A DNA stretch of 64,000 bases from Daphnia carinata. Taxonomy: Eukaryota > Arthropoda > Branchiopoda > Diplostraca > Daphniidae. The DNA lies in contig NC_081337.1 of NCBI RefSeq assembly GCF_022539665.2, positions 3,510,679 through 3,574,678 on the forward strand. The letters run 5' to 3'. The position numbers and the translations under genes were made by a program. Position 1 is the first letter of the stretch. Each line of letters opens with the position of its first letter. This document shows positions 1 through 14,552 of the stretch, one piece after another. The notes below the pieces were generated by a model that saw only the letters and a list, made by a program, of their open reading frames with translations, was not told where the DNA came from and did not search any database.

Positions 1-11
1 TGAAGAAAAAA

Positions 12-1660
12 ATGGCTCCCAATCCAAACGAATGCGTGGTGGTCCTGCAGATGCAACAGTCTTCACCAACAGCCCAGGAATTGTCGGGTCAAATAATCAA
101 AATTGTCACTAGCGACGTCGATTCAACATCGGACGAAGGTGAGCATTTCTACGATGCTTCTTCAGACATTGGCGGTACTGGTGGCAATGGCGGGAACGAT
201 GTTTCCGACGACAGCGCCCCAGAGAACAACAGCGGCAACAAGGCAGATTCTGGCATTGAAGATGTAACTTTCGAGATTCCCGATGCCGAGCTCGCGGCTC
301 AAATCGTCGAGCAGGTCGAGTTCTACTTTTCCGACGCCCATATCCTCAAGGATGCTTTCCTTCTGAAGCACGCCAGACGCAATCGTGATGGATTCATCTC
401 TCTCAAACTCATCACTAGCTTCAAAAAGGTAACAACGTTTTTACCACTTTCTTTATCCTTTCACTTATTTACATGCTGGCTCTCCCTAATGGTCTATAGT
501 ACGATTTAACTTCAAGACCTTGGCCCGTTTCCAAAACTGAATGAAATTGAACGGAAAAAAAAAAAAGAATTCCATTTTAAAACTTCTCGCTTGTTGTGTT
601 TCTTTTTCTTTGGCGTTGACAGGTGAAGCACGTGACCAAGGATTGGCGAGTCGTCGCTCACGCTTGCCGGACCTTGTCCAAAGAGCTGGAAGTCAACGAG
701 GCCGGCACTAAAGTGCGCCGCGTGGCACCTCTACCCGAAACGGACGAGACGAGCCCATCGCGCACCGTCGTCGCCATCGGCCTCAACGTCGACAAGGCCA
801 GCATTGAAGGTGTAGCTGAAATCTTTAGCGGCGTCGTCCCACAGGGCGCCATTGGATTGATCCGAATCCTGCGACCAGGCAACACCATCCCGCCCGATGT
901 CCGCCAATGCGCCAACCGCCATCCGGACATTTTGACTTCCATCTGCGCCGTCGTCGAGTTTGAACAAGCCGAAAGCGCCCGAGCGGCCCTTAAAGATGCT
1001 CCTGCACTCATGCCGGCAGGTGTCAAGTTGGTCGAATTAGCATCACGTCGCAATGGAAGCAACAGGACTTCGCCGACATCGTCTCGTCCCGTCACTCCGA
1101 GCTCGCTGCCGCCGTCGGAGAACAACACTCCAAACAATCGCCGCAAGCGTCGCGGCGGCCAGCAGAAAAACGTGGTTGCTGTCCAGGATTCTGATGCTGA
1201 GACTCCGAGGTCTCCATTCTTGCGTCGCCATCAAAATGATTCGACGTCGTCGACGCCGATCCATTCGCCCCAACAGCGTCGTCATCATATGCCGGCCCAT
1301 TTGACGGGCAATAGCCGTGGCAACACGCGTCAAAACAGTCCAGATTTACATAATCAAGTAACACGTCCGAAATCCTGCAGCTATTCAGAACCCATGACGA
1401 GCACACCGGTTGGAACCGCCACCCCACCCGGGTCGCACAGCCCGTGGGTACGTCGTCGTCTCGGTTTGGTAGCTGGAGGTGGACAGGAATCCGGACGTTC
1501 CAGTCCTTTGGCTGACAATCGTCTCTCCGTTCCGGCCAACATTGTCCGCATGCCCAACGGACCGGATGGTACTCGAGGCTTCCACTTTACTAACAGCGTC
1601 ACCGGTAAGCCGCGTTCAGCATCCGCCCCCGAAGTCCCGCTCATGGTCACCGTTTTCTAA
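12..1660 (+). CDS. Larp6: La-related protein 6 (LARP6/Acheron family), 484 aa, two coding exons
   Basis: Coding exons are 12-428 and 623-1660; the 194-nt intron is GT-AG and phase 0. The protein has an acidic, low-complexity N-terminus (residues 1-90). A La motif follows (about 90-180), with the signatures QVEFYFSDAHILKDAFLLKH and VKHVTKDWRVVAHA spanning the splice junction. An RRM-like part starts around SRTVVAIGLNVDK, with IGLIRILRPGN further on. A Ser/Pro/Arg-rich linker leads to a SUZ-C-type motif (PNGPDGTRGFHF) close to the stop. This order (La motif, RRM, SUZ-C tail) is that of the LARP6 family. Known family members bind stem-loops in mRNAs (collagen mRNAs in vertebrates) and control their translation and localisation; the targets here are unknown. 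The ATG at 12 follows an A-rich stretch and is the first in frame, but only 11 bases of upstream sequence are present, so an earlier exon outside the window cannot be excluded. Confidence 0.9.
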
Positions 1661-4600
1661 TTTAAAAATCAGAGAAAATGCCGGGGAAAAAAGTGGGAAA
1701 CGGGATATTCTAATTTTTGTGAGCGAGGGAAAACTTATTATTTCTTGTAAATTTTTTTTGTGTGTGAATGTGCGTGGTACCACTTGATTTAAAAAAGTGG
1801 TACATGATTATGTAATAATTATTATCTGTCAAAGAGTTTAGTTTTTTTTTGTTTGCTACATAGGCAGCTTTTGAGTTCAATGCCTATCAAACATTTTGAG
1901 GAAGGTAAAATAAGGAAAATAATCTCTTTTTTTTGTTAATTATTATGTTATTTCTTCAAATTATTTTTTGGGGGGTCGGCTGTGATAAGGTTTTTGTGTG
2001 TGTTCATCATCATCGGGTATTGTCTCATGTCTCATCAAATTAATTATCTTTTTTTTTTGATCCACCAACTAGTCCCTCTTCCCTCTTATGTAACCATAAT
2101 TCCCCAGTTCAATTCTTTAGACCCATTTGGAATTGATTCTTTCTCTCGAAACCCATTCCACATATTACTTTGAAATAATATCAAAAATTTTTCAACTTCC
2201 TCCCTCGTCGTACCTGTACATATAATTAATTAATACATCGCGATTTATTACTTCTAAATGTCATCCAAACACTGTCGGGAATTTTTAGTTGTTGTAATTT
2301 ATGGGATTGAAGGAGGAAAAATCAAACAATACACTTGAATTTGTTGATAAATTTCGCGAAAAAGAGAAATCTTAATCCAAATGAGGGCAATCAACTACTT
2401 GTGAAATTTGATACTTCAGTAGTAGCCACTGTGCGTATGCTACTAAACATGTTCCGGCTTTCTCTACTACGTTCACAGCGATAATCGTGTCGGCGTGAGT
2501 GACGGCCGTGGCCTCCTTTCCTTTTTTGCTTGTTCAAAAAGAAATATTTTTTTTTTTTAAAAGGCAGCAAAAGAAAACATTGAAATATTTCCTCAATTTT
2601 CTTTTTTGTCTACGTTTGGTAAAAATCATTTCCCTTATTAAGAGAAATACGGATATCGAAACAAAGGTCGATTTCTTGTATTTTTCAAGTACTGAAATTG
2701 GCTAAATGCCAAACGATTTTTCCGGTTCGCCCGTTTTTCCGTGTCTTGACGCGTCGTCGTGACTCACGTTTTGCACAATACTTTCCCGGCAGTGATTACG
2801 ACAAAAGGTACATAGTCTCTGTTTGAGGAACTATAATCAAAAGGTTCGAGAGTTACGCTCTAGATAAGAAAAGAACAAAGGGTACCCCTCTCAAACTAGG
2901 GTAATCAAACGGAGCTTTGAAACGATCGTCAATGTCTACCGGAAGCGGAAATATCGTGCAGAAACCCTTTGGAAAAAAACGAGGTCAAAATAAAAATCTT
3001 TAAACCCGTAGAAAGACACACCATCATCATATCCTGAGGGTATATTTACAATGTTTCACAACATCCGCGGGACCTTCGAATAACTCGGGACCTTGAAAAG
3101 AAACGTCCAAAACAATCCCATAAATGTTTAAACCATTTCCCGCGGTAAAGAAAAAAATGTGTACCACCACACACATCGATTTCTCGATAACGTGATGCAA
3201 TGTCAAACGCATTTCCGGAGTTTGTCCTACCTCCCCTGATGTTGGCAAACGATTGCGATTGTTTGTTGAATATTTCCTTTTTTAAAAAAGTGAGAGATGT
3301 TATCTTTAAAACAAAATAACGTGGTCACGTCCACTTGCGCACGTACGCCGTTCTCCCATATGAACCTGTAACGCAAGATACTTTACTATCGTGTGTGGAC
3401 TACATTAAAGAAAATAAATAAATAAACGTATGCGAGTCCAAAAGTTGTGAAAACAACAACAGCCGCACATCGATGTCAACAATGTATGAATACGAACTGT
3501 ACACACAATCCCGTGACTTGTGTTTCCACGTTCCCGCACGCGACACGGCAACGCAGAGCAACGTGACACACACACACAGAAAAAAGAATAAAAAGGAGGT
3601 TGACGATCTTGGAAGAGTGACTTGGCGGGATGATAAAAATGGACTTTGGGGTCGCAGGAAAAAGCGAAAATAAACTGCTGACGTTGGCGTCGAGACGCCA
3701 ATTTCATGTTTTTTTCCCGCGGAGTTTCACGTGACGCAACAATACCAAGTCAACAACAAAGTATCGCCTCCCCAAAAATGTAAAAAAATTTAATTTTATC
3801 GCATTACTCACACACGAAAAAATTGGACTCGATCGCCTTACTCATTGAATGAACCAATCACAATCAATGGCGTGATGGTTCAAACATCACTTAAAGAAAA
3901 AAGAATTTTTTTTAGGCTGTCTGGAACAGAGACAAGAAAACATCTCTGGGGCGGTCTCGCCGCTGTTGCAACGTGATAAAAAACTCCAACACGCATTTCT
4001 TACTGTCCCACTAGGAAGCGATAATGTGTTCCTTATTCCCATATCCTTATATGTGATGGAGAATAATCTAAAAATAAAGAAAAAAAATCCACATGTTGGA
4101 TTCTTGGGTCACAACAAATCCTTGGGCAAGCGAGGCGTCATCAGTCGGCATGACCTCCAGACTGGTTAAACTTGCTTCTTATTCAATTACAGTAAGTGCG
4201 CATTTTCTTTTAATCTTTGTTTCTCTTTTCGCGAAAAACACGTCCTTCAAAAGACATAACCGTCTCCAGTTACATACAATCATCGCGCTATCTTATTGAA
4301 TTTCCTTGTATTTTTTTTGTTTGTTATTATTTCCACGTCTTTCTCAGTTTAAAGATCGCATCGCCTCCAAGTTAATTGTTTTCTTTGTTGTGCGAAAAAG
4401 AATAATGAGAATCAAGATGATGGACAAAGAGATAAAGGAGAAAAAAATGCAGGCAATAGAATCGAATAATAAATCAAAAAAAAAATTGGAATAAGCGGTT
4501 TAAGACTACACTCCCCCAAATGCAATCGAACCCACAAATAGAGTCACGTGGATCGGCCATGCTGCTTTCCACTATTTAAGTAAAGCATGGGTTTTCTTAT

Positions 4601-4773
4601 GTTCTATCTAGCGAAAAAAAATTGAGCTTGTACAGCGATGGAAAATGAGGGATGGACGCACAAACGCAAAATGAACGGAACCGATTTCTATACGCGTAAA
4701 AAAGAAAAAGAAAAGACATGCGCACCCAATTCGTTGACGTCATTGAAGATATTGTTTCCTTTGGCTCCTTTTG
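1661..4773. other. Convergent intergenic region, LARP6 3' side to EDC4 3' side
   Basis: About 3.1 kb between two genes that point towards each other. It should hold the LARP6 3' UTR (plus strand) and the EDC4 3' UTR (minus strand). It is AT-rich, with T and A runs and short ORFs that lack splice partners or recognisable domains. I see no gene, RNA or mobile element in it. An AATAAA-rich stretch lies near 3413-3426, but I cannot assign it to either gene. Confidence 0.5.
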
Positions 4774-7700
4774 TTATTCCTGTTTGGCCAATGGAACTGC
4801 GCAGCGCAATAACAAACGCAATTGACGTTGTAAAGGACCGCTTGGGTTGCTCGCCACCTGCGCCTGCAAGTTGGCCACCAATTGAGGCATCACCTTGGGT
4901 GAGTGTTCCTTGATCATGGGATCTCGGAAATCCACGGCCATCACGGCTTCTTGAAGGTACCTGTCATGCAATATACATTTCTTTATCTCATCCTTCCTTT
5001 AAAAAAAAATTATCTGAAATTTAATTTACTCTAATTTCAATTCTGTAGATGTGCCAAGATCTGCTGAAAGCTGTTGGATTAAAGCCAACAAGATCTGTGG
5101 CGGAAAGACACATGGACTAACAGAAAAGAGTTTCTGCGCATCAACCCGAGCGCAAACAAACATCACCATGCTCAAGTCATTCATGTAGAGTGCCTAAATG
5201 AGATAAAAAAATTGCAAAATAAAATTGCAAAAAAAATAAATGATGCAATTTTACCCTTTGAAAAGCTTCGAATAATCGTCCCTCATGAATCATGTGTTTC
5301 AATTGGATTTGAAGTTCAGCTGGTGTTAGTTCTACAACTGCGGGTGTCACTGCGCGGGATTGGATTTGTGCCGCCTACATGAATGGGTAATGAGATTACA
5401 ACGAAGATCGTAAGCATATGGAGGTGCATTACATGAACTGCCAACAAGGCTCCGTCTAAGGCCAATTTCTGATCCTTGATGGCAAGCTGCATTTCGGATT
5501 GGATCACAGGAGTTAAAAGCATTCGAACTTTTTCTGGAAATCTGAATAGAAACCAGAAATAAAAATCAGACTCTTGTGTGTTCCAGGAAAATTAATTAAG
5601 ACTTACTCATGAGATATTTTCTTCAACTCTGTTTTTGTATCGGTTGATATGGACTGCCGGACTTGATCCAGGACGACGGCTATCTTATCCATGGTAGCGT
5701 TGAGTTGGGCGGTCGACTCTTTGTCCTGCAGCCTTCGATGTCGTTCCAGGTTGCTCTCGATATTGCGCACAACTGGGAAGGTAACGTTATTTGTTTTGAA
5801 ATGACGCGTGATGCAAATCTTTTCTGAATAGTCATTTCTAATTGAATGCTCACATTCTGCAATGCCTTTGGAGAACGTCGTGTGCAACTGGGTGAAAAGG
5901 CTGTGGAACGAGCCCTCCAGCGAAGGAAGCAACTGAGATGCAATAGCCTCTTTGCATCCGCGATTCATGGCCGATACGGCTGCCGACGACGTCGCTTGGC
6001 TGTAGGCATCGACAATGGTTTTGTTTTGAGACAATTGCGTCAGTAATTGAAGGGTCGTGTTTTTCAGCACAGGTTCCAGTTTGTGCATCTCGGTCGCAAT
6101 GACCGACTGCAATTCTTTGCGAATAAAATCGACACTCCTTTGTTCTAAAGTGTGCGCTTTGTTCTCAAATTCTGAACGGATGGTAGACTGGAGTTTGGAC
6201 ACCGACTAACAAATGGACCATTAAGCAAATTTTTATCCAGGAATTTAAAAAAAAGGGAAAAACAAATACCTGTTGAGTTTTGGACGGAGAATTAATTTCA
6301 TCCAATTTTTTCAATTGCCTGTCGAAATAAACTGCAAGTGTAGACTCCATCTGGGAGATCCAGGGCGGCTGGACAGTTGCCGGTGATTGCATCCGCGTCA
6401 TTTCGGATTTTAATTCAGCTATTTCGTTCTTCAATTGCTGCTGTTCGGCTCGCTGAGCGGATACTAATTGAACCAACTGATCGAGCGATTGCTGCATCAT
6501 TTGCAATTGAGCAGAGCTTCCAGCATCCGTCTCACGTGCTGCTGGCTCTTTGGGCCGTTGCAATGGCTGAATGCCCAGCGGTGGAAGAACGGATGGCCAT
6601 GTGGCTTGCGCTGTCGAAGCCTGGGGCTGTAATCATATTAAATTAAATCAAATTTTAAATCATCTGTAATATTATAAAAAGAAAGCGAAACTACTTCAAC
6701 GACAAGAGCTTCTTTAAACAGTTCCAGCAAACTGCCGTTTAAATCCGCAGATACGGAAGAGGGAGTAGGAGGAGCGGCAACAGCGGAAGTGGGGTAAGTG
6801 CATAGCGGTTCCTGAACAGATGGTGCATTATGCTAGATTGAAGAAGAAGAGGTGCCCAAATAATTACAATGGCCGTAACCAAAAGTTCAAAAAGACGCCA
6901 TACTTTATCCATTACGGGGGATGATCCTTTGCTATTGGCAGAGGCTGTACGCACCAAAGCCGGTGATAAAGCAATTGGATAGGCCGATAAGGCTTCCTGA
7001 AGGGCCGGGCCGGTAGGGACAGTGGCCGAAGAAGTATCAGGCGACTCAATGGAGCCTTCTGTCAGAGGTCTTGTGCCCAAGATTTCTTCAACTTCACGGC
7101 TGGGACTGCTACCCCCACTGGGGACACCATTCCGTTTTGGTGTAGTGGAGGAGGTGACCTCGGGTGTCGGTCGGCGTGGACTCGACAGCGCCAAAATTTC
7201 GTTGGGTGCAGGCGGTAAAGGACTCACTGTGACTGGTGATGTCACTAATGATTGCTTTTGCGAGTCCGTGTTTGTTTTGGCCGGCGAAACGAAGGCATCA
7301 GGAGTCAACAGGTTGATATGATTGGTGGTAGATGCTGCTGTTTTAACTACATTTACAGGTTCGTACTCTGACGTTGTGTTGATCGTGGAAAAAGAAGTTC
7401 CAATGCCTTCACCCAAAGGGACTGAGGTACCCAATTCGAAAACGGCTTTGCATTTTTGCAACGACTTGGGTTGCACGATTAACATCTTCACTACCACTTT
7501 ACTAGCCTTTTCGTCTCCATCGAAATCTTCATCGCCCATGGGCTGAGAAGGTGGTCTCACGGAGGCCTCACGAATGGCAACGCTAATAGCCGAAAATGGT
7601 AGCAAGAGTTGAGTGATGCTGCTCACTTTAGAGACGATCGGTACTTCAGCTTTAAGTGATTCATCACCACCGTCATCAAACAATGTATGTTTTTCGTCTT

Positions 7701-9195
7701 GTTCCTGTTCTATATGCATCACGTAAAGGGCCTACGATAATGAGAAAATGTTTATTAAGAAATGACAAGTTATAATGGATGTACTCACTTTGCGGTGAAT
7801 ATCAGATATCACAAGGTAGGATGCTGACAAGTCCAGTGTCATTTTTTGGACAATGGGTGTGTTATCATCCGACTTAAAACGGATGGTCTGATGACATTTC
7901 CATAGCTCGCAAGACCATAGTTTGAATTCGGTATTGTTTTCGGCAGATGTAACGGCCCATTTCCACAATGGACACCTAAAAGCGAATACATAAAATCGAA
8001 TCAAATGATAAAACGTGGAAGTCAACAGTTTGCTTACTCTCGTATGTTTGGATGGCTTAAATTATCCAAAAATATGATACCCGAGAGCCTTTTGCCTTCA
8101 TGGGGTTGCCATTTGTGCAGACTTTTAGGGTCCTCTTTTTTCGTATTCACCTTTAAATAAGACAAAACATACGCAAGTTGAAAATAAAATAATATTAAAT
8201 ATTTTTACCAAAAAGAATCTGACATAGCCATCAAGGCTGGCGACTGCAAGCGCAGTTGAGTCTGGGGAAAATGCGATATCAACCACAGCATCATCAAAAG
8301 AAGTAATTTGGGTAGCTCCAGTTGTCACAGTGGGATAAGTGACTGTGCCATTGATGTGACCCAGATGCCATATTTCCACACGGCAGTCATGTGATGAGGC
8401 AAGCAACAATGCATGATCATCGGCATCATTTCGCCAACCGTCATTGGCTTCGTCTACACCGGAGTAACATTACGAAGCACATTTCATTACTGATCATTTT
8501 TAAATCATTCAAAGATTACTGACCAGGACTTTTGGGATTTTCTGGAACATATGGACACCAGACTACTCGATGACAATCACTGGGAGTTGAAACTCCATCA
8601 GGGTTAACTTGCAAAATTAATTGAGCAGTTGATCCAACAATTTCATGCACAAGCAGGTAACCACATTCATCCACAGCTGCCACAAGTATTCTCTTTTCAT
8701 GGAAAGCAAATGAAAGATCTCTAACAAAACCACGAAAACCCTTCAATAGGATCCGATCAGTGCTACCATTTCTTATCACACGGACCATGCCAGCCGATTT
8801 ACCAGGAACTAAACGAGAAAACAGAATTTTTTACGTACATACACAACCACAAAACTATTGAAAAATAACCTGTCAGGGCATATGCAAAATATTGACCCTT
8901 GAAGTGAGTGGCAACCAGGTTTCCCCAATGAAATGATTTATCCCAAGCCGAATCAACTATGTTTTTAACTTTGATCTGGGAGCTACCAGATCGGTGTCCT
9001 CCATTGACAGGGTAAATAACAACTTCTTCTGAAGAGTTTGTCGCAACACTTTGCCAATCCATCGCTTCTGAAAACATACTAGAAAATTTTTTTATTATGG
9101 AATGCAATCTTAATTAAGTATCCAATAAAATTTTAAGTCACACACATGGCAAGTTCCTCATCTTTGCTCCTTTGGCCGTTAAAATTACAGCTCAT
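4774..9195 (-). CDS. Edc4: Enhancer of mRNA-decapping protein 4 (EDC4 / Ge-1 / HEDLS), 1167 aa
   Basis: Fifteen exons on the minus strand: 9195-9146, 9078-8870, 8808-8524, 8453-8209, 8150-8038, 7975-7789, 7731-6904, 6832-6695, 6626-6270, 6205-5854, 5772-5607, 5541-5439, 5374-5255, 5193-5030, 4960-4774. They sum to 3504 nt in frame. Residues 1-365 form the N-terminal WD40 region (VWCPYVPENPKSP, DIAFSPDSTALAVASLDGYV, KWQPHEGKRLSGIIFLDN, LDLSASYLVISDIHRK). Residues 365-720 are a Ser/Thr/Pro-rich linker. From about 740 there is a helical, coiled-coil-prone part, then the conserved C-terminal fold (LKHMIHEGRLFEAFQR, ILLALIQQLSADLG, EYLQEAVMAVDFRDP). EDC4 is a P-body scaffold that links DCP2 and DCP1 and stimulates decapping. 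The short first exon and the 81-nt intron at 5853-5773 (also open if read through) are the least certain parts; splicing it out restores family-like sequence (GIAEFVRNIESNLERH). Confidence 0.92.
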
Positions 9196-9924
9196 GGCGA
9201 ATATTTAGGGGATATATAATCAACGAGAAAAAACAACCATGAACGTTAAAATACAAATGATTTCACAATCTTCGTATACGAAACTGAAACTTATAAGACA
9301 AACGTCCAATCGAGTTATTGGTTAGTTGCCGGTGTGTAACGTTTTAACCCTGATTCGGTCTGGAGTGGTATAGCCTGTTCAGAAAACAAAAGAAGATCGC
9401 AGAGCGGCTCAAGGAAAACATGTTGATAAACAAAACATTTTCATCTTGTTGAAAATTGGCGACTAAGTTACTCTTCTAAAATTTTAGGCTTAGCTTGCTA
9501 TGCGAGTAATTGGTTTATACATACCCGTATTTTGTTCTTAAGAATCTTAAATCTTTTTCGGAATCAAATCATAGTCATTTCTAACACACCAACACAAAGT
9601 GTATTCTTGTTCTATTTTCACGGATTTTCCACCATCAATCAATTAAAGTATAAACTAAAAATAGGAGGGAAGCAAAACTTTAGTTTTTTTCAATGTAAAA
9701 AAAAAAACACCAGATTTGACTGATTGAAAACAATAAGAAAAGACAAAATCAAGTCTTTCGTGACTGTTTGGTCCAGATTTTAATCTGTAAGATTTCTTTT
9801 AAATCACAATTTTTTAATAAGAGAAGGAAATTATAAGTACTGAGTAGGTCTCTTGCACCATATAGAGGGCAATCAATGACAAAGGTAGGCTAGAGATTTA
9901 TCCAAGTCCATGGCCAGAAATTTT
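9196..9924. other. Intergenic: UCKL1 3' side / EDC4 promoter side
   Basis: 729 bp between two minus-strand genes. It should contain the UCKL1 3' UTR and the EDC4 promoter with its 5' UTR. I see no reading frame with splice sites or domains, and no TATA box or other motif I can assign with confidence. Confidence 0.45.
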
Positions 9925-12480
<2,556 letters not shown>

Positions 12481-12704
12481 CTCTTGGTCCGGCTTAAAAG
12501 TTCCCCAATCACTTAAGTAGGCGTTATAAAATCTTTTCAAATTTGTTTAAAAACTTCTCGAACTTGGACGAGACGGATCGATATTTGCACGCGCTTACCT
12601 CTTGAATATAAAAAAAAAGAGACTTACGTCGTCTGCTTTAAAATTAATTTGTAACCAATAGCAACTGGCTGTTTATCAATGTGAATTTTTACCTAGGTTT
12701 CACC
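12481..12704. promoter_or_regulatory. Shared (bidirectional) promoter of UCKL1 and DNAAF11
   Basis: Only 224 bp separate the UCKL1 start codon (minus strand, 12480) from the DNAAF11 start codon (plus strand, 12705), so both promoters and 5' UTRs must lie here. The stretch holds an X-box (listed separately) near the DNAAF11 side. No clear TATA box is visible on either strand. That both genes fire from this segment is an inference from spacing. Confidence 0.65.
12651..12665 (+). promoter_or_regulatory. X-box, RFX transcription factor site upstream of DNAAF11
   Basis: The sequence GTAACCAATAGCAAC fits the consensus GTNRCC-N(0-3)-RGYAAC at every position with a 3-nt spacer. It ends 39 bp before the DNAAF11 ATG. 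RFX factors bind X-boxes to switch on cilium genes in nematodes, flies and vertebrates, usually within about 150 bp of the start codon. The position next to a dynein-assembly gene is what that model predicts. Function here is inferred. Confidence 0.72.
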
Positions 12705-14388
12705 ATGTCTCAACCAACCTTGAGTAAGTAAAAGTTAAGGCATAAATATTAAACACAAGTTCGAAGGTCTATAGCAAAAATGGATGCACAAATTGTTTAA
12801 CTATGTAAAGAATGTCTTCCGCAATTCTAACTCGTATCCGCTTCATCATTCCTGTTTTAACCCGCTTTTCAATTCCAAAGTATTTACGGGAACAATTGAT
12901 TTTTTTATTTAATATTTCTAGTCACACGTGAATTGATTCGCAAACGAGCGGAGCATAACGAGGTAAGTTTCACTTAAATATTTTTACGTCAGTAAAAATT
13001 TTTCAACCCAGAACAATCATGCCGAAAGGGGGAAATATTTTCCCTGGAAGAAATTGCCCTACACCAGCAAAACATATGCAAAATCGAGCACATTGACTTC
13101 TGGTGTCCTTGTTTGAAAATACTCTACCTTCAAGCCAATGAAATTTCCAAAATAGGTAAGAAAAAAAAAAACCTTGAATAACTTGATGCAGAACTCATGC
13201 CGCCAAATGTGCTGCACCCTCGCAGAAAACGTACGACGCTTGAAGTGCTTGGAGTATCTCAATCTGGCGTTGAATAAAATTGAGATAGTGGAAAATCTGG
13301 AAGGATGCGAGTCGCTGGAGAAACTAGATCTAACACTCAACTGCATCCGAAAGCTAAGCAGTTTGACTTCTCTTACCAACAACTACGCCCTTCGCGAAAT
13401 GTACGATAAAAGCAAGATCCACATATTTGGTTACTCTGTGCACTTTCTCGCAATTTCTAGGCAACAACTAAATTTAGTAAATATTTTATTTTTTGAATAT
13501 TTAAAGATACCTGACCGGTAACCCCTGTGCTGCTTTCAAGTTTTATCGTTCATATGTCATTGGCATCTTGCCCCAATTGGAATGTTTAGACGGGGTGCCT
13601 GTTTTGCATACTGAACGGCTAGCGGCAAAAGCTGATTTCGATTACATAGAGTCAAAAATTTTGGAACAAGAATCTATAAGTAACAAGTGGAAATTGTAGA
13701 CGTGGCTTTGCATGCTAAAGGCAGTTGTTACTTTCTTTCAGAAACTTACAACCCGCCAATGGAACGAGCCTCTGAAATACGCCGTCAGCTACGAGGTGAG
13801 AGAGATTGTTGCAATACAACAGTTTCTTCGTCTTCAAAACCGGAGATAAACCGACTCGTTTCTAAAGATGGTCGTGTTTTGAATTCTAATCAAGCGCAGG
13901 CCCGTTTTACATTAGTAGAAGAAGACAATGCTATGATTTTAACTGTAAAACTCCCAAAGTAAACAATGTTATCACCCTTCAAAATTACGGCAAAAACTTA
14001 GGTCTCTTTTGAACTAGATACATGGATACCTCTCTGATAGACGTGGACGTTCAACCTACCTTTGTTCGAGTCATGATCAAGGGCAAACTTTTACAGCTGG
14101 TTCTTCCGGCCGAGGTACACAGTGATAGGTCCGTGGCGCAGCGATCACTGGCTAGTGGAGATCTGGTCGTTACTATGCCAACGGTAAGTCCATATTTTCT
14201 CAACCTTGTTGAACGCCAAGAATAAATTAATCGATCGAAAACTTTGAGAACGGTCTTGCCAAATCTACTAAGGGAGAAAAAAGGACACTTGTTAACGTTC
14301 AATTTTCCACTAGGCTGACGGCGTTGTCAAACCAAGAGATTTGACAAGCGAAGCCAACAAGGTTCCCCCGTTAGAAAGGATTCCTTAA
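12705..14388 (+). CDS. Dnaaf11: Dynein axonemal assembly factor 11 (LRRC6 / tilB), 330 aa
   Basis: Eight exons: 12705-12723, 12922-12962, 13029-13155, 13226-13400, 13507-13679, 13742-13958, 14018-14183, 14314-14388; 993 nt in frame. The N-terminus has SDS22-type leucine-rich repeats ([71 protein letters not shown]), then an LRR cap ([20 protein letters not shown]). The C-terminus is a CS/p23-like domain ([27 protein letters not shown]) and ends VPPLERIP, like the VPPL end of the human protein. DNAAF11 is a cytoplasmic chaperone co-factor that helps pre-assemble axonemal dynein arms. At 330 aa it is shorter than human (about 466) or fly (about 395); the missing part is the charged linker between the two domains. 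Exon 3 begins at an AG inside a purine-rich stretch; I chose it because the alternative AG breaks the frame. Confidence 0.93.
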
Positions 14389-14552
14389 GGTAATAGAGAA
14401 GATTAGTTTACTTCATTTCATCTCTTCTTTTACACCCTTCATCATTCCCATTTTTAAAAGACTTGAATGTAACAAGTATGACTACTAATTTCGATTGCAG
14501 TAAAGGACGAAAATACGAGTTAGCAATCAAAATAATCTCCAAAACGTTATCG
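14389..14552. other. Short convergent spacer between DNAAF11 and the aminopeptidase
   Basis: Only 164 bp lie between the stop codons of DNAAF11 (plus) and the M17 aminopeptidase (minus). Their 3' UTRs must therefore be very short or overlap in antisense. I see no canonical AATAAA on the plus strand in this gap. Confidence 0.5.

Noticed and set aside
658-1650. Several long frames on the minus strand and in other plus frames over LARP6 exon 2
   Set aside because: They are shadows of the GC-richer LARP6 coding exon and have no domains.
2700-3250. A conserved-looking block with a 73-codon minus frame in the LARP6/EDC4 gap
   Set aside because: No splice signals, domain or RNA fold that I can support; conservation cannot be judged from one sequence.
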